The position numbers and the translations under genes are program-made. Positions 27,165-35,136 of a DNA stretch of 50,068 nt are shown one piece after another; the stretch's first letter is position 1; each line of letters starts with the position of its first letter. The notes beneath the pieces are model-generated. The model was not told the DNA's origin. It was given only the letters and a program-made list of their open reading frames with translations, and did not search any database. This DNA comes from an uncultured Lachnospiraceae bacterium (GTDB lineage: Bacteria > Bacillota > Clostridia > Lachnospirales > Lachnospiraceae). The DNA is taken from the NCBI GenBank assembly GCA_910579935.1, contig CAJTVQ010000031.1, positions 1 to 50,068 of the forward strand, in the 5' to 3' direction.

Positions 27165-27193
27165 ATTATATCAAAATCGAAAAGCGTCTACAA
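27165..27193 (-). promoter_or_regulatory. sigma-A promoter of the kinase-regulator operon
   Basis: On the minus strand TTGTAG and TATAAT are separated by 17 bp, about 45 nt before the kinase start. Confidence 0.7.
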
Positions 27194-27330
27194 GGAGTTT
27201 ATGAATGAACTGTCAGTATACATAAGACCGGCAGGATCGATAAGTGGATAAAATGTGGTTACAAAAAATAATGAAAAGCGTGTAACGAATGGAAGAAGAA
27301 ACGGATATATGGTTAGGAAGGAGGTCATTC

Positions 27331-27816
27331 ATGGATGAGTTATACGAACAAAATGCAAAAATTGTCTATCATTTCCTGTATTCCCGATGCCATGATGCCC
27401 ATTTGTCAGAAGAACTTATGCAGGAAACATTTCTCCGGGCATACCGTACCATAGAGCGTTTTGACGGAAGCTGCAAGATCTCTGTCTGGCTCTGCCAGAT
27501 CGCGAAGCATCTGCTGTACCAGCACTGGCGGAAAAGCCGCCGTGAAATACCGTCGGCGCTGGAGGAAGATCCCATACAGGCGTCAGAAAAAGAGGATATG
27601 GAGCGAAATCTGCTGGTGCGTTTCGAACTGCTGGATGTTTTAAAGGAGATGCAGAAGCTGCCGGATAAAATGAGGGAGGTTATGTATCTGCGCCTTACGG
27701 GCGACCTTACATTTAAAGAAATCGGCGAAATTATGGGAAAAAGTGAAAACTGGGCGAGGGTAAATTTTTACAGGGGAAAGGAAAGATTGCTGAAAAGGAG
27801 GATGCAGGATGAATAG
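27331..27816 (+). CDS. ECF-type RNA polymerase sigma factor
   Basis: The 161-residue protein has sigma-2 (LYEQNAKIVYHFLYSRC... EELMQETFLRAYRTIERF, about 5-60) and sigma-4 (KLPDKMREVMYLRLTGDLTF, KEIGEIMGKSENWARV, about 105-150). I take the ATG at 27331 because AAGGAGG lies 7 nt before it; an ATG at 27289 has no ribosome site. The 8-nt overlap with a zinc-finger anti-sigma gene is the standard ECF pair arrangement. Confidence 0.9.
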   Translation: MDELYEQNAKIVYHFLYSRCHDAHLSEELMQETFLRAYRTIERFDGSCKISVWLCQIAKHLLYQHWRKSRREIPSALEEDPIQASEKEDMERNLLVRFELLDVLKEMQKLPDKMREVMYLRLTGDLTFKEIGEIMGKSENWARVNFYRGKERLLKRRMQDE

Positions 27817-28606
27817 GTGGAACTGCAATGTAATTAAGGACTTGCTTCCGTCTTATACGGACGGAATCTGTTCGGAGGATACCCGCCGTATCGTGGAGGA
27901 ACATTTGTCCGGATGTCCGGACTGTAAAAGAACATGGGAGGTTATGAAGAAAACGGAAATTGCTACGGACGGGATACAGGACAGGGAAATGGATTATATG
28001 AAAAAAGTAAAGCGGCATTTTGCAGGAAAGAATACAGCCGGATTCGCGTTATTTGCCGGACCGGTTCTGGGGGGGATCCTGATTCTTGTTTTTCTCCGTA
28101 TGTATATCCCGCTGCGGGTGTTTTATGCGGCAATGCCTGTGCTGGCGGCGGCGGCCTGGTTTATGCTGCCGGATGGTGCGGCGAGGAAAAAGGCAGACGG
28201 CGGGAACCGTCATGGATACGGTTTCTGTGTGGCCGGTATGATATTCATAGGATATACTGCCGCAGTGGAATTTTTAGGTTTGGAGTGGGTGATGGAAATG
28301 GACATAAGTATGGCTGGACCAGTGATAGAGAGGATGCTGCTGGCAGGAATTGCAGCCCAGGCGGTTTTAATGATCGCAACGGCAAGGGACAGCCTTAAGA
28401 CGGGGGAATCCCGTATCCTGCCTGTCAATATAGGGATTGCAGGATGCTGCCTTTCCCTTGCATTTATTTCTATCCTGTATCGGATGGACAGCTGGGAGAG
28501 TTTGGTGACGGTGCGGGCGGAGTCTTTTCTCGTGCTTGCGGGAGAAGGTGTTTTGACAGTTGCGGCTGCGTGGATTGCGGATAGGATGAGGCAGCGGAGA
28601 ATTTAG
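27809..28606 (+). CDS. zinc-finger membrane anti-sigma factor
   Basis: The 265-residue protein starts with a putative zinc-finger (zf-HC2) domain: CNVIKDLLPSYTDGICSEDT then EEHLSGCPDC (His/Cys near 31-38). About six hydrophobic segments follow (from residue 78). It should hold the ECF sigma factor at the membrane until a signal arrives; the many membrane segments are more than the single one of classic anti-sigmas. The ribosome site is AAGGAGG inside the sigma gene. The IS66-like element begins 45 bp after its stop. Confidence 0.85.
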   Translation: MNRWNCNVIKDLLPSYTDGICSEDTRRIVEEHLSGCPDCKRTWEVMKKTEIATDGIQDREMDYMKKVKRHFAGKNTAGFALFAGPVLGGILILVFLRMYIPLRVFYAAMPVLAAAAWFMLPDGAARKKADGGNRHGYGFCVAGMIFIGYTAAVEFLGLEWVMEMDISMAGPVIERMLLAGIAAQAVLMIATARDSLKTGESRILPVNIGIAGCCLSLAFISILYRMDSWESLVTVRAESFLVLAGEGVLTVAAAWIADRMRQRRI

Positions 28607-28642
28607 GAAAACTCATTTACGACCCAATACAGTGGATTGTGC

Positions 28643-28650
28643 AGGCATTT
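28643..28650 (+). repeat. target-site duplication, left copy
   Basis: AGGCATTT directly abuts the left inverted repeat of the IS66-like element and is repeated at 30860-30867. Eight bp is the usual IS66-family duplication. Confidence 0.85.
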
Positions 28651-28758
28651 GTTACTATTCACAGTCGATTTTGATAACCAAACGATATTCTATATAGCGC
28701 ATCTTGTAAGGTACGCTATAAATTTGCACAAAACATAGGTCTGATTTTTTTTTGTTAT

Positions 28759-28810
28759 TATACCTATTATTTCTTGACAATAGGTATATATTGTGATATA
28801 GTATACCTAT
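28759..28810 (+). promoter_or_regulatory. IS66 promoter overlapped by a palindromic operator
   Basis: TTGACA (28774-28779) and TATAGT (28797-28802) are 17 bp apart. TATACCTATT (28759) and AATAGGTATA (28779) form a 10-bp inverted repeat around the -35, and TATACCTAT recurs at 28802 over the -10. This suggests a repressor, perhaps the accessory ORF product, that limits transposition. Confidence 0.65.
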
Positions 28811-28823
28811 GGAGGTGATTTAT

Positions 28824-29183
28824 ATGTCACAGGTAAAAGTTACAAACAAGAAATCAGGAATTACCTATGTCTACGAATCGGAATCTTATTGGGATAAGGA
28901 AAAAAAGCAGCCAAGAAACAAAAGAAAATTAATTGGAAAAATCGATCCTGAAACTGGAGAAATTATACCTACGAGAAACCATATTTCTGATATACCGAAT
29001 GATTCCGGTGATCTTCCTGCATCGGTTGCAGGGCTAAAGAAGCTTTGCCGTTCGTATGAAAAAAAGCTTTCCAAACAGAGCGAAAAAATTCAGATGCTGA
29101 ATGATGAACTGTCCGGGATGAAGCTGGAAAAGAAAGCCCTGCTGCAAAAGCTTAAGGAACTTATGAATGAATTTGATTCTTAA
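28824..29183 (+). CDS. IS66-associated accessory protein
   Basis: This 119-residue protein is typical of clostridial IS66-like elements: an N-terminal VTNKKSGITYVYESESYWD then KEKKQPRNKRKLIGKIDPET, and a C-terminal coiled coil (about 75-117). The N-terminal motif also occurs at the front of some other transposase families, which suggests a DNA-binding or regulatory role. ATGGAGGTGATTTAT precedes the ATG at 28824; an in-frame ATG at 28809 is too close to the promoter. It is not a TnpA or TnpB homologue. Confidence 0.7.
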   Translation: MSQVKVTNKKSGITYVYESESYWDKEKKQPRNKRKLIGKIDPETGEIIPTRNHISDIPNDSGDLPASVAGLKKLCRSYEKKLSKQSEKIQMLNDELSGMKLEKKALLQKLKELMNEFDS

Positions 29184-29195
29184 TGGTCCTGGGGG

Positions 29196-30773
29196 ATGAA
29201 CATGAAACTTACGGGCGATATCCGGTGCGATTTTGAGAAAGTTACAGCTGAAAATGTAAAGCTGAAAGACCGCATCCTGGGGTACCAGGAAACCATCAGC
29301 AGTCTGCGGCATTCCCTTAAGACTGCCCAACAATCAAAAGACATGCAGCAGGCAGATTATGAAGAGCTCCTTGCGCAAAAAGACGCGGTCATTAAGGAAC
29401 TGAAAAACCGTCTGGCGCGCGAACCCGCGCTGAAAGGACATGATGGCACGAACACCGGAACACCTACATCGCAGACGCCTATCGGAAAAAAGAAGGTCAT
29501 CCCTAATTCCCGAAGAAACACAGGAAAGAAAAAAGGCGGACAGCCAGGCCATGAAAAACATATCCTCACACCGCCGGACGACAGTACTGTTACGGAGACC
29601 GTTGAGCACGGTGGTGGTGACGATGGATTTGCATGCCCGGACTGTGGCAGCGAAAACTTCGCACCAACTGGAGAGTCAGAAATAAAATATGAGTATGATA
29701 TTGAAGTAAAAGTGGTCAGGCGTGAACACATTTATTACTATTACCGCTGTCTGGACTGCAGCACACAGTTCCGCTCTGTGATTGAGCCGCGTCTAAAAGA
29801 AAAATGCCAGTACGGGAGCATGGTCCAGGCAGTAGCACTGTCGCTGCTGGATACTGTAAATGCTCCGGTTAATAAGACTGGAATGTTCCTTGCAGGGCTG
29901 ACTGCGGGCGAACTTGCTCCATGTGACGGGTACATTTCGAAACTTCAAAACCGTGCGGGCCAGGCGCTTGTCCTGTTCTGTGAGGACCTGCGTATGCTTA
30001 TGATCACAAGAACTCTGCTGTACTGGGATGATACGGTAATCATGATCAATACTGCCCGTGCGTGTTTCAGATTTTATGGAGACGAAAAGATTGCTTATTA
30101 TACAGCCCATCTCCACAAAGATATGGAAAGCCTGGACGATGACAGCGTGCTCGCCTTTCTTACAGCAGATACAAAAATCATGCACGACCATAACAAGGTA
30201 AACTATAATGACAAATACAGCTTTGATAACATTGAGTGTAACCAGCACCTCCAAAGAGACTGCCAGAAGAACAGCAGTGATACCTGCCATAAATGGTCAG
30301 ACGATTTGAAAGAGCATGTTTCCCGTACAATTAAAGACAGAAAAGATGCAATCGATAACGGTGCCAGTGCATTTGATGATGCCTATATCAAAAAATTCAA
30401 CAAAAAACTGGATAAAATATTGAAGTCGGGCAGGAAAGAAAACATAAAGGATCCCAGTAATTATGGTGCACATTTTGAGGAAACTCTTTTGAAACGGATA
30501 GAGGAATACCGAAGAAATTATTTTCTCTGGGTAGAAGACTTTACCCTGCCAACTACCAATAATCTTTCAGAAAGGGGGCTACGCGGAATAAAATCCCATA
30601 TGAAAATATCCGGACAGTTTGAATCAGAAAAAGCGGCACAGAACTTTGCCCGGATAAAGACTTATATTGAGACATGCCGCAGAAATAGCATAAATGAGAT
30701 TCATGCGCTGCAGCGTCTTTGTGAAGGAAATCCATATACTGTAGAGGAAATATTCACACATGAATCAGCATAA
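29196..30773 (+). CDS. IS66 family transposase (TnpC type)
   Basis: The 525-residue DDE transposase has an N-terminal coiled coil (about 8-75), a basic linker (TGKKKGGQPGHEKH), a zinc-finger (CPDCGSENF... YRCLDC, about 147-187) and the catalytic domain with YWDDT near 276, a second block CNQHLQRD near 350 and the NLSERGLRG block near 455 supplying the Glu. Length and order are normal for IS66. The second ATG (29202) has better spacing from the GGGGG ribosome site and may be the true start. Confidence 0.92.
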   Translation: MNMKLTGDIRCDFEKVTAENVKLKDRILGYQETISSLRHSLKTAQQSKDMQQADYEELLAQKDAVIKELKNRLAREPALKGHDGTNTGTPTSQTPIGKKKVIPNSRRNTGKKKGGQPGHEKHILTPPDDSTVTETVEHGGGDDGFACPDCGSENFAPTGESEIKYEYDIEVKVVRREHIYYYYRCLDCSTQFRSVIEPRLKEKCQYGSMVQAVALSLLDTVNAPVNKTGMFLAGLTAGELAPCDGYISKLQNRAGQALVLFCEDLRMLMITRTLLYWDDTVIMINTARACFRFYGDEKIAYYTAHLHKDMESLDDDSVLAFLTADTKIMHDHNKVNYNDKYSFDNIECNQHLQRDCQKNSSDTCHKWSDDLKEHVSRTIKDRKDAIDNGASAFDDAYIKKFNKKLDKILKSGRKENIKDPSNYGAHFEETLLKRIEEYRRNYFLWVEDFTLPTTNNLSERGLRGIKSHMKISGQFESEKAAQNFARIKTYIETCRRNSINEIHALQRLCEGNPYTVEEIFTHESA

Positions 30774-30789
30774 AATATCAATCGAACAA

Positions 30790-30828
30790 AAAAGCGGGCA
30801 AACAATCACTGTCCACCCGCTCTTTTTG
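30790..30828 (+). terminator. terminator at the right end of the IS
   Basis: AGCGGG (30793) and CCCGCT (30816) pair, followed by CTTTTTG. Confidence 0.65.
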
Positions 30829-30859
30829 ACGTGCCCAAAAATTGGCTGTGAATAGTAAC

Positions 30860-30867
30860 AGGCATTT
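30860..30867 (+). repeat. target-site duplication, right copy
   Basis: AGGCATTT adjoins the right inverted repeat, matching 28643-28650. Confidence 0.85.
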
Positions 30868-30888
30868 TTAGTTTTTGCAGCAAAATAC

Positions 30889-30917
30889 TTGACATGTATA
30901 GACCACGGATGTATTAT
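30889..30917 (+). promoter_or_regulatory. sigma-A promoter of the padR operon
   Basis: TTGACA and TATTAT are separated by 17 bp. The downstream ATATAGAT-type repeats (about 30913-30950) and the ACATGTAT palindrome at the -35 are candidate PadR operator sites. The rest of this 414-nt gap holds the hairpin element at 31046. Confidence 0.7.
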
Positions 30918-31045
30918 ATAGATGGACGATATATAGATAGACTATATATAAAAGAAATTGGAAAGCAGCATGGAAGAATGGTATGCATACAGGGAAGGCG
31001 TGCAAAAAAGTCCGGCTAAGAAAAGTCAGGTGTTGACCAGAAGTA

Positions 31046-31173
31046 TTTTCAGCCGGACGGTAAAGCCGCAAAGGCACACGAGAGGAACTTTTATGAGTGC
31101 CTTTTCGAGTGAAAGTTTCTCTCGTGTGCCTTTGCGACTTTACCCTTTAGTGCTGTTGCGCCGCAACTGAAAA
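31046..31173. repeat. long inverted-repeat hairpin element (MITE- or REP-like)
   Basis: Arms 31059-31091 and 31112-31144 pair over 33 bp with three mismatches (GGTAAAGCCGCAAAGGCACA versus GGTAAAGTCGCAAAGGCACA when reverse-complemented, continuing CGAGAG). An outer TTTTCAG / CTGAAAA pair closes the structure. It lies in the padR leader just before the ribosome site and would form a very stable RNA stem. No protein is credible here. Confidence 0.7.
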
Positions 31174-31187
31174 AAGGAGGAAAGAGG

Positions 31188-31502
31188 ATGGATAAGACGT
31201 TAATTTCGGGAAGTATGGCGATGCTGGTGCTTAAGCTTTTGTCAGAAGGCGATAAATACGGGTATGAGATGATAGAGACACTGCGGCAGAGGTCGCAGAA
31301 TGTGTTTGAACTGAAAGCAGGGACACTGTATCCATTGCTGCATAATCTGGAGGAAAAAAAGATGCTGGTTTCTTATGAGAAAGAGGTGCTTGGAAAAGTC
31401 AGGAAATACTACAGCATTACAAAAGAAGGAAGAAAGATGCTGGCATCAAAGGAAGATGAGTGGCGGAAGTATTCGAAGGCGGTTTTGCATGTGTTGGCAT
31501 AA
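31188..31502 (+). CDS. PadR family transcriptional regulator
   Basis: This 104-residue winged-helix protein shows the PadR N-terminal domain: MAMLVLKLLSEGDKYGYEMI, the wing TLYPLLHNLEEKKML and KVRKYYSITKEGRK. GGAGGAAAGAGG precedes the ATG. PadR proteins of this size usually repress their own operon with a membrane protein gene next door, as here. Confidence 0.92.
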   Translation: MDKTLISGSMAMLVLKLLSEGDKYGYEMIETLRQRSQNVFELKAGTLYPLLHNLEEKKMLVSYEKEVLGKVRKYYSITKEGRKMLASKEDEWRKYSKAVLHVLA

Positions 31503-31545
31503 GCAGGAGCAGGGCAGATAAAATAAAAAAGGAAGGGATGATTTG

Positions 31546-32826
31546 ATGGAGGAATATTTAAACATACTTTTGGAACAGATTCAATGCAGACAGGCAAGGG
31601 AGATGGTGAGGGAGGAGATCAGGAATCATATTTTGGATCAGGCGAAGGCAAATGAAAGGGACGGAATGGAAAAGAAAGAGGCGCTGGAAGAGGCTGTCAG
31701 GGATATGGGCGATCCGCTGGAGACAGGGGCGGCTTTAAACCGGGTGCATAGTCCCCGTACGGATTGGAGGATGCTTGTTTTAATAGGAGTTATCAGTATT
31801 CTGAGCGTTTTTGTACATGCAGGCATCGGTATCAGGGAAGAATCGCTGGGAGGGGTGTACGGTCTGCGGCATGGTGCAAGGGTATTGATCGGATATATGG
31901 CAATGCTGGCAGTTTACCGGATGGATTATAGTTATATCGGAAAGTATGCGAAACGGATAGCGGCGCTTTTTTTGCTGGGTGCAGTTTTACTTCCCTTTAC
32001 AGGAATGAAACCAAACGGAACCACATCCGTTTATGAACTAATATATCTGTATATTCCCGTGTACGGCGCCCTGTTGTACCGGTATAGGGGAAATGGGTAC
32101 AAAGGAATTTTAAAGTGTGTATTGTGGATGCTTTTTCCTCTGCTGACGCTGCGGATGAATTGCCTTAGCGCTTCTGTGCTGCTGTTTTTTGTACTGGCAG
32201 CAATGTTTTCTGCAGCAGTGGGAAAGGGGTGGTTTAAGGTCAGCAAAAAGCGGGTATTGGCTGGATTCTGGGCAGTGTTCGGACTGCTGCCTGCGCTGGG
32301 AATGACAGCGGCTGTATTTGGAAATTATCTGGCAACTTATCAGACGGAGCGGATCAAGGCATGTTTGGGACAGAATAGCTCCTATTATGATTACCAAAGG
32401 ATGCAAGCGGCGGAATATTTGAAAGGCAGCCGGCTGATTGGCGGCAGCGGAGAGGAAATGATGAATCTGCCTGGTATTCAAAACGACTATCTGCTGAATT
32501 TTGTAGCCAATTATTACGGGATGGCGGCGATGCTGATAATAAGCCTGCTTCTTCTGGCGGTGGCTGCAAGAGTGATTCAGGTGTCCTTCGGACAGGGGAA
32601 TCCGCTGGGGATGATCATGGGAAGCGGCTGCGGCTTATTCTTTGAAATTGTGACGGTCATTGATATTCTGCATTTTTTCGGGAGAATTCCGTCCACACGG
32701 TTGTTCCTGCCCTTCTTTTCGCCGGGGGGAAGCGGGATTGCAGTGGCGTATGTATTGGCAGGAATTGTACTGAGTGTGTACCGGTATCAAAATATTAAGA
32801 ATAGTTTGAGGACAGATTATTCTTAA
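31546..32826 (+). CDS. FtsW/RodA/SpoVE-like membrane protein with N-terminal regulatory prefix domain
   Basis: Residues 1-75 form a cytosolic helical prefix (EEYLNILLEQIQCRQAREM, RDMGDPLETGAALNRVH) like the 'permease prefix'/DUF1700-type domains encoded beside PadR genes. From residue 80 come about ten membrane segments with SEDS-family landmarks: an NDYLLNF block near 313, where RodA/FtsW carry a catalytic Asp, and LPFFSPGGSG near 388-397, matching the family LPFISYGGSS. The key Asp is present, so peptidoglycan glycosyltransferase or lipid-flipping activity is possible. The ATG at 31546 follows GGAAGG; a TTG one codon earlier is the alternative. It is a non-canonical copy, probably dedicated to envelope stress under PadR control. 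Confidence 0.8.
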   Translation: MEEYLNILLEQIQCRQAREMVREEIRNHILDQAKANERDGMEKKEALEEAVRDMGDPLETGAALNRVHSPRTDWRMLVLIGVISILSVFVHAGIGIREESLGGVYGLRHGARVLIGYMAMLAVYRMDYSYIGKYAKRIAALFLLGAVLLPFTGMKPNGTTSVYELIYLYIPVYGALLYRYRGNGYKGILKCVLWMLFPLLTLRMNCLSASVLLFFVLAAMFSAAVGKGWFKVSKKRVLAGFWAVFGLLPALGMTAAVFGNYLATYQTERIKACLGQNSSYYDYQRMQAAEYLKGSRLIGGSGEEMMNLPGIQNDYLLNFVANYYGMAAMLIISLLLLAVAARVIQVSFGQGNPLGMIMGSGCGLFFEIVTVIDILHFFGRIPSTRLFLPFFSPGGSGIAVAYVLAGIVLSVYRYQNIKNSLRTDYS

Positions 32827-32871
32827 ATAAAAGACTTGCATTACCGCCGGGTTTCCTTTAAGATAAAAGAA

Positions 32872-32999
32872 AGTACACGACTGGCGGAAGCAGGGAGTGC
32901 CTGTGTAGGAGTACCTACGGGGAGTGTATGGTTGGAAAAAAGGATGGCCGACCGCCTGGGCAGCACGGTATAAGTGCGTCCGGGCGGTCTTTTTGTTTT
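32872..32999 (+). ncRNA. ZTP (pfl) riboswitch with terminator platform
   Basis: The aptamer hallmarks are in order: CACGACTGGCG (32876-32886), the central CTACGGGGAGTG (about 32915-32927) and the pseudoknot strand CCGCCTGGGCA (32952-32962). The family binds ZTP/ZMP (AICAR), which accumulates when 10-formyl-THF is short. The 3' pseudoknot strand is also the 5' arm of a terminator, so ligand binding should block termination and switch the purine genes on. The genes downstream, PurO and AICAR transformylase, consume AICAR and its product. Confidence 0.95.
32950..32994 (+). terminator. riboswitch-controlled terminator
   Basis: GACCGCCTGGGCAGCAC (32950) pairs with GTGCGTCCGGGCGGTC (32974-32989), followed by TTTTTG. 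It is mutually exclusive with the ZTP aptamer pseudoknot. Confidence 0.88.
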
Positions 33000-33065
33000 A
33001 CGTAAAAATTTTTCGTAAAGCGAAGCCCTCCGGAGGAAGCACGTGTTAACAAATGGAGGTGGAAC

Positions 33066-33779
33066 ATGGAAAGATTATCACTGGAACGGGAACTGAAGGA
33101 AAATGCTTATCCGGGAAGAGGCATTGTGATCGGCCTGTCTGAGGACGGGACGAAAGCGGTTACGGCTTATTTTATCATGGGCAGGAGTTCAAACAGCCGG
33201 AACCGCGTATTTGTAGAAGAGGGGGAAGGTATCCGTACACAGGCATTTGATCCGTCCAAACTGGAGGATCCCAGTCTTATCATTTATGCACCGGTGAGGG
33301 TGCTGGAGGATAAGACAATTGTGACCAACGGCGATCAGACGGATACGATTTACAGCGGAATGAAGGCAGGACAGACGTTTGAACAGTCGCTGAGGGAACG
33401 TGAATTCGAGCCGGACGCACCGAATTATACGCCCCGCATTTCGGGGATTTTGCGTGTGTCGGAGGGGAGTTACAGTTACGGAATGTCCATTTTAAAGAGC
33501 AATAACGGCAACCCGGAGGCCTGCAACCGGTTTTGTTTCGCATATAAAAATCCGGTGGCCGGGGAAGGGCATTTTATACATACGTATATGCATGACGGCA
33601 ATCCGCTGCCCAGTTTTGAGGGCGAGCCAAAGCTGGTAGGAATCAATGGTGATATAGACGGATTTACGGATATGATATGGAACAGCCTGAATGAGGAAAA
33701 CAAGGTTTCGCTGTTTGTGAGATATATTGACATCAAAACAGGGATTTATCAGACGAAGATCGTGAATAGAAACAAGTAA
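33066..33779 (+). CDS. purO: IMP cyclohydrolase, PurO type
   Basis: The 237-residue protein matches the PurO family, first known from archaea: YPGRGIVIGLSEDG, YFIMGRSSNSRNRVF near 35-50, PSLIIYAPVRV, IVTNGDQTDTI near 90-100 and EPDAPNYTPRISG. It closes FAICAR to IMP, the last step of de novo purine synthesis, replacing the IMP cyclohydrolase half of bifunctional PurH. GGAGGTGGAAC precedes the ATG. It is the first gene behind the ZTP riboswitch. Confidence 0.92.
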   Translation: MERLSLERELKENAYPGRGIVIGLSEDGTKAVTAYFIMGRSSNSRNRVFVEEGEGIRTQAFDPSKLEDPSLIIYAPVRVLEDKTIVTNGDQTDTIYSGMKAGQTFEQSLREREFEPDAPNYTPRISGILRVSEGSYSYGMSILKSNNGNPEACNRFCFAYKNPVAGEGHFIHTYMHDGNPLPSFEGEPKLVGINGDIDGFTDMIWNSLNEENKVSLFVRYIDIKTGIYQTKIVNRNK

Positions 33780-33826
33780 ATTCTGTATTGGAGATGGAAC
33801 TGGCGACTAAACAGCAGAAGCCCGTA

Positions 33827-33887
33827 CAGACCCCAGAGAATTTATGGATGCGAAGCAGACAGAAATTTCTCTGCCAACAAGGGTCTG
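33827..33887 (+). promoter_or_regulatory. intercistronic RNA structure in the purO-purH gap
   Basis: CAGACCC / GGGTCTG form an outer stem, and AGAGAATTT (33835) / AAATTTCTCT (33863) an inner one, in the 143-nt gap. There is no T run, so it is an mRNA-processing or stability element rather than a terminator. Confidence 0.4.
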
Positions 33888-33922
33888 GGAGGGCGTATGC
33901 GGAACTGGAATAGGAGGAAAAA

Positions 33923-35101
33923 ATGAACGCAATTGAATTAAAGTACGGATGCAATCCCAATCAGAAACCGTCCCGTATTTTTATGGAGGACGGGAGCGAA
34001 CTGCCTGTTACCGTGCTGAACGGCAAACCGGGATATATTAATTTTTTGGATGCTTTTAACGGATGGCAGCTGGTAAAGGAATTAAAAGAAGCGACAGGAC
34101 TTCCGGCAGCGGCTTCCTTTAAGCATGTGTCTCCGGCAGGGGCAGCGGTGGGACTGCCTTTGGACGAAACACTGGCGAAGATTTACTGGGTGGATGATTT
34201 AGGAGAGTTATCGCCTCTTGCATGTGCTTATGCACGGGCGCGGGGAGCGGACAGAATGTCATCTTTCGGCGATTTTATTGCTTTGTCCGATGAATGTGAC
34301 GCGGATACGGCAAGGCTGATTAAGAGGGAGGTGTCCGATGGTGTTATTGCTCCCGGATATACAGAGGAAGCACTGGAACTGTTAAAAGGTAAGAAAAAGG
34401 GAAATTATAATATTATCCGGATGGATCCCTCTTACGTTCCGGGTGCGGTGGAACGAAAACAGGTGTATGGCATTACGTTTGAACAGGGTAGGAATGAACT
34501 GGATATCAATGGTGAATTATTGTCTCATGTGGTAACCGAAAATAAAGAAATTCCGGAAGCGGCATTAACGGACATGAAAATTGCCCTGATTACGTTGAAA
34601 TATACCCAGTCTAATTCGGTTTGCTATGTGAAGGGCGGACAGGCTATCGGTATTGGCGCCGGACAGCAGTCAAGGGTGCATTGTACGAGACTGGCCGGAC
34701 AGAAGGCGGATAACTGGTATCTCCGACAGGCACCGCAGGTATTGGGACTGGAATTCGTGGACTCCCTTGGACGCGCCGACAGGGACAACACGATCGATGT
34801 TTATATAGGTGAAGAGTACGAGGATGTACTCCGTGAAGGGGAATGGCAGAAGCACTTTAAAGTGAAACCTCCGGTCTTTACAAGAGAAGAAAAACGTGCA
34901 TGGCTGGATGGCAATCGGGATGTTACCCTTGGTTCCGATGCATTTTTCCCATTTTCGGATAATATTGAAAGGGCTCATAAGAGCGGAGTAAAATATATTG
35001 CCCAGCCGGGAGGATCGGTCAGGGATGATGCAGTAATTGCGTGCTGTGACAGATACGGCATGGCTATGGTATTTACAGGAATCCGGTTATTCCACCATTG
35101 A
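33923..35101 (+). CDS. purH: AICAR formyltransferase, stand-alone (PurH transformylase domain only)
   Basis: This 392-residue protein carries the AICARFT fold without the N-terminal MGS-like IMP cyclohydrolase domain of bifunctional PurH. Visible blocks are LKYGCNPNQKPSRIF, GKPGYINFLDAFNGWQLVKE, the catalytic K-H pair in SFKHVSPAGAAVG near 65-76, and VKGGQAIGIGAGQQSRVHC near 238-255. It transfers formyl from 10-formyl-THF to AICAR, giving FAICAR for PurO. TAGGAGGAAAAA precedes the ATG. It shares the riboswitch transcript with purO. Confidence 0.92.
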   Translation: MNAIELKYGCNPNQKPSRIFMEDGSELPVTVLNGKPGYINFLDAFNGWQLVKELKEATGLPAAASFKHVSPAGAAVGLPLDETLAKIYWVDDLGELSPLACAYARARGADRMSSFGDFIALSDECDADTARLIKREVSDGVIAPGYTEEALELLKGKKKGNYNIIRMDPSYVPGAVERKQVYGITFEQGRNELDINGELLSHVVTENKEIPEAALTDMKIALITLKYTQSNSVCYVKGGQAIGIGAGQQSRVHCTRLAGQKADNWYLRQAPQVLGLEFVDSLGRADRDNTIDVYIGEEYEDVLREGEWQKHFKVKPPVFTREEKRAWLDGNRDVTLGSDAFFPFSDNIERAHKSGVKYIAQPGGSVRDDAVIACCDRYGMAMVFTGIRLFHH

Positions 35102-35136
35102 TAAGTAAGAGGAATTTCAGGAGAAGGAGTAAGGGT

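Larger units (their letters stand above)
28651..30859 (+). mobile_element. IS66-family insertion sequence, 2209 bp, complete
   Basis: The ends are GTTACTATTCACAG and its exact reverse complement CTGTGAATAGTAAC (14 bp perfect, imperfect further in: TCGATTTT versus CCAATTTT), flanked by the 8-bp direct repeat AGGCATTT. Two genes lie inside, an accessory ORF (28824) and a TnpC-type transposase (29196). There are no TnpA/TnpB homologues of the classical IS66 layout. Intact ends, duplication and ORFs point to a recent insertion that may still be mobile. It lies between the anti-sigma gene and the padR promoter, and a terminator at its right end limits read-through. Confidence 0.92.

Noticed and set aside
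30958..31170. 70-codon frame running through the padR leader hairpin
   Set aside because: The long inverted repeat explains the sequence; the frame ends in the hairpin element and lacks a good ribosome site.
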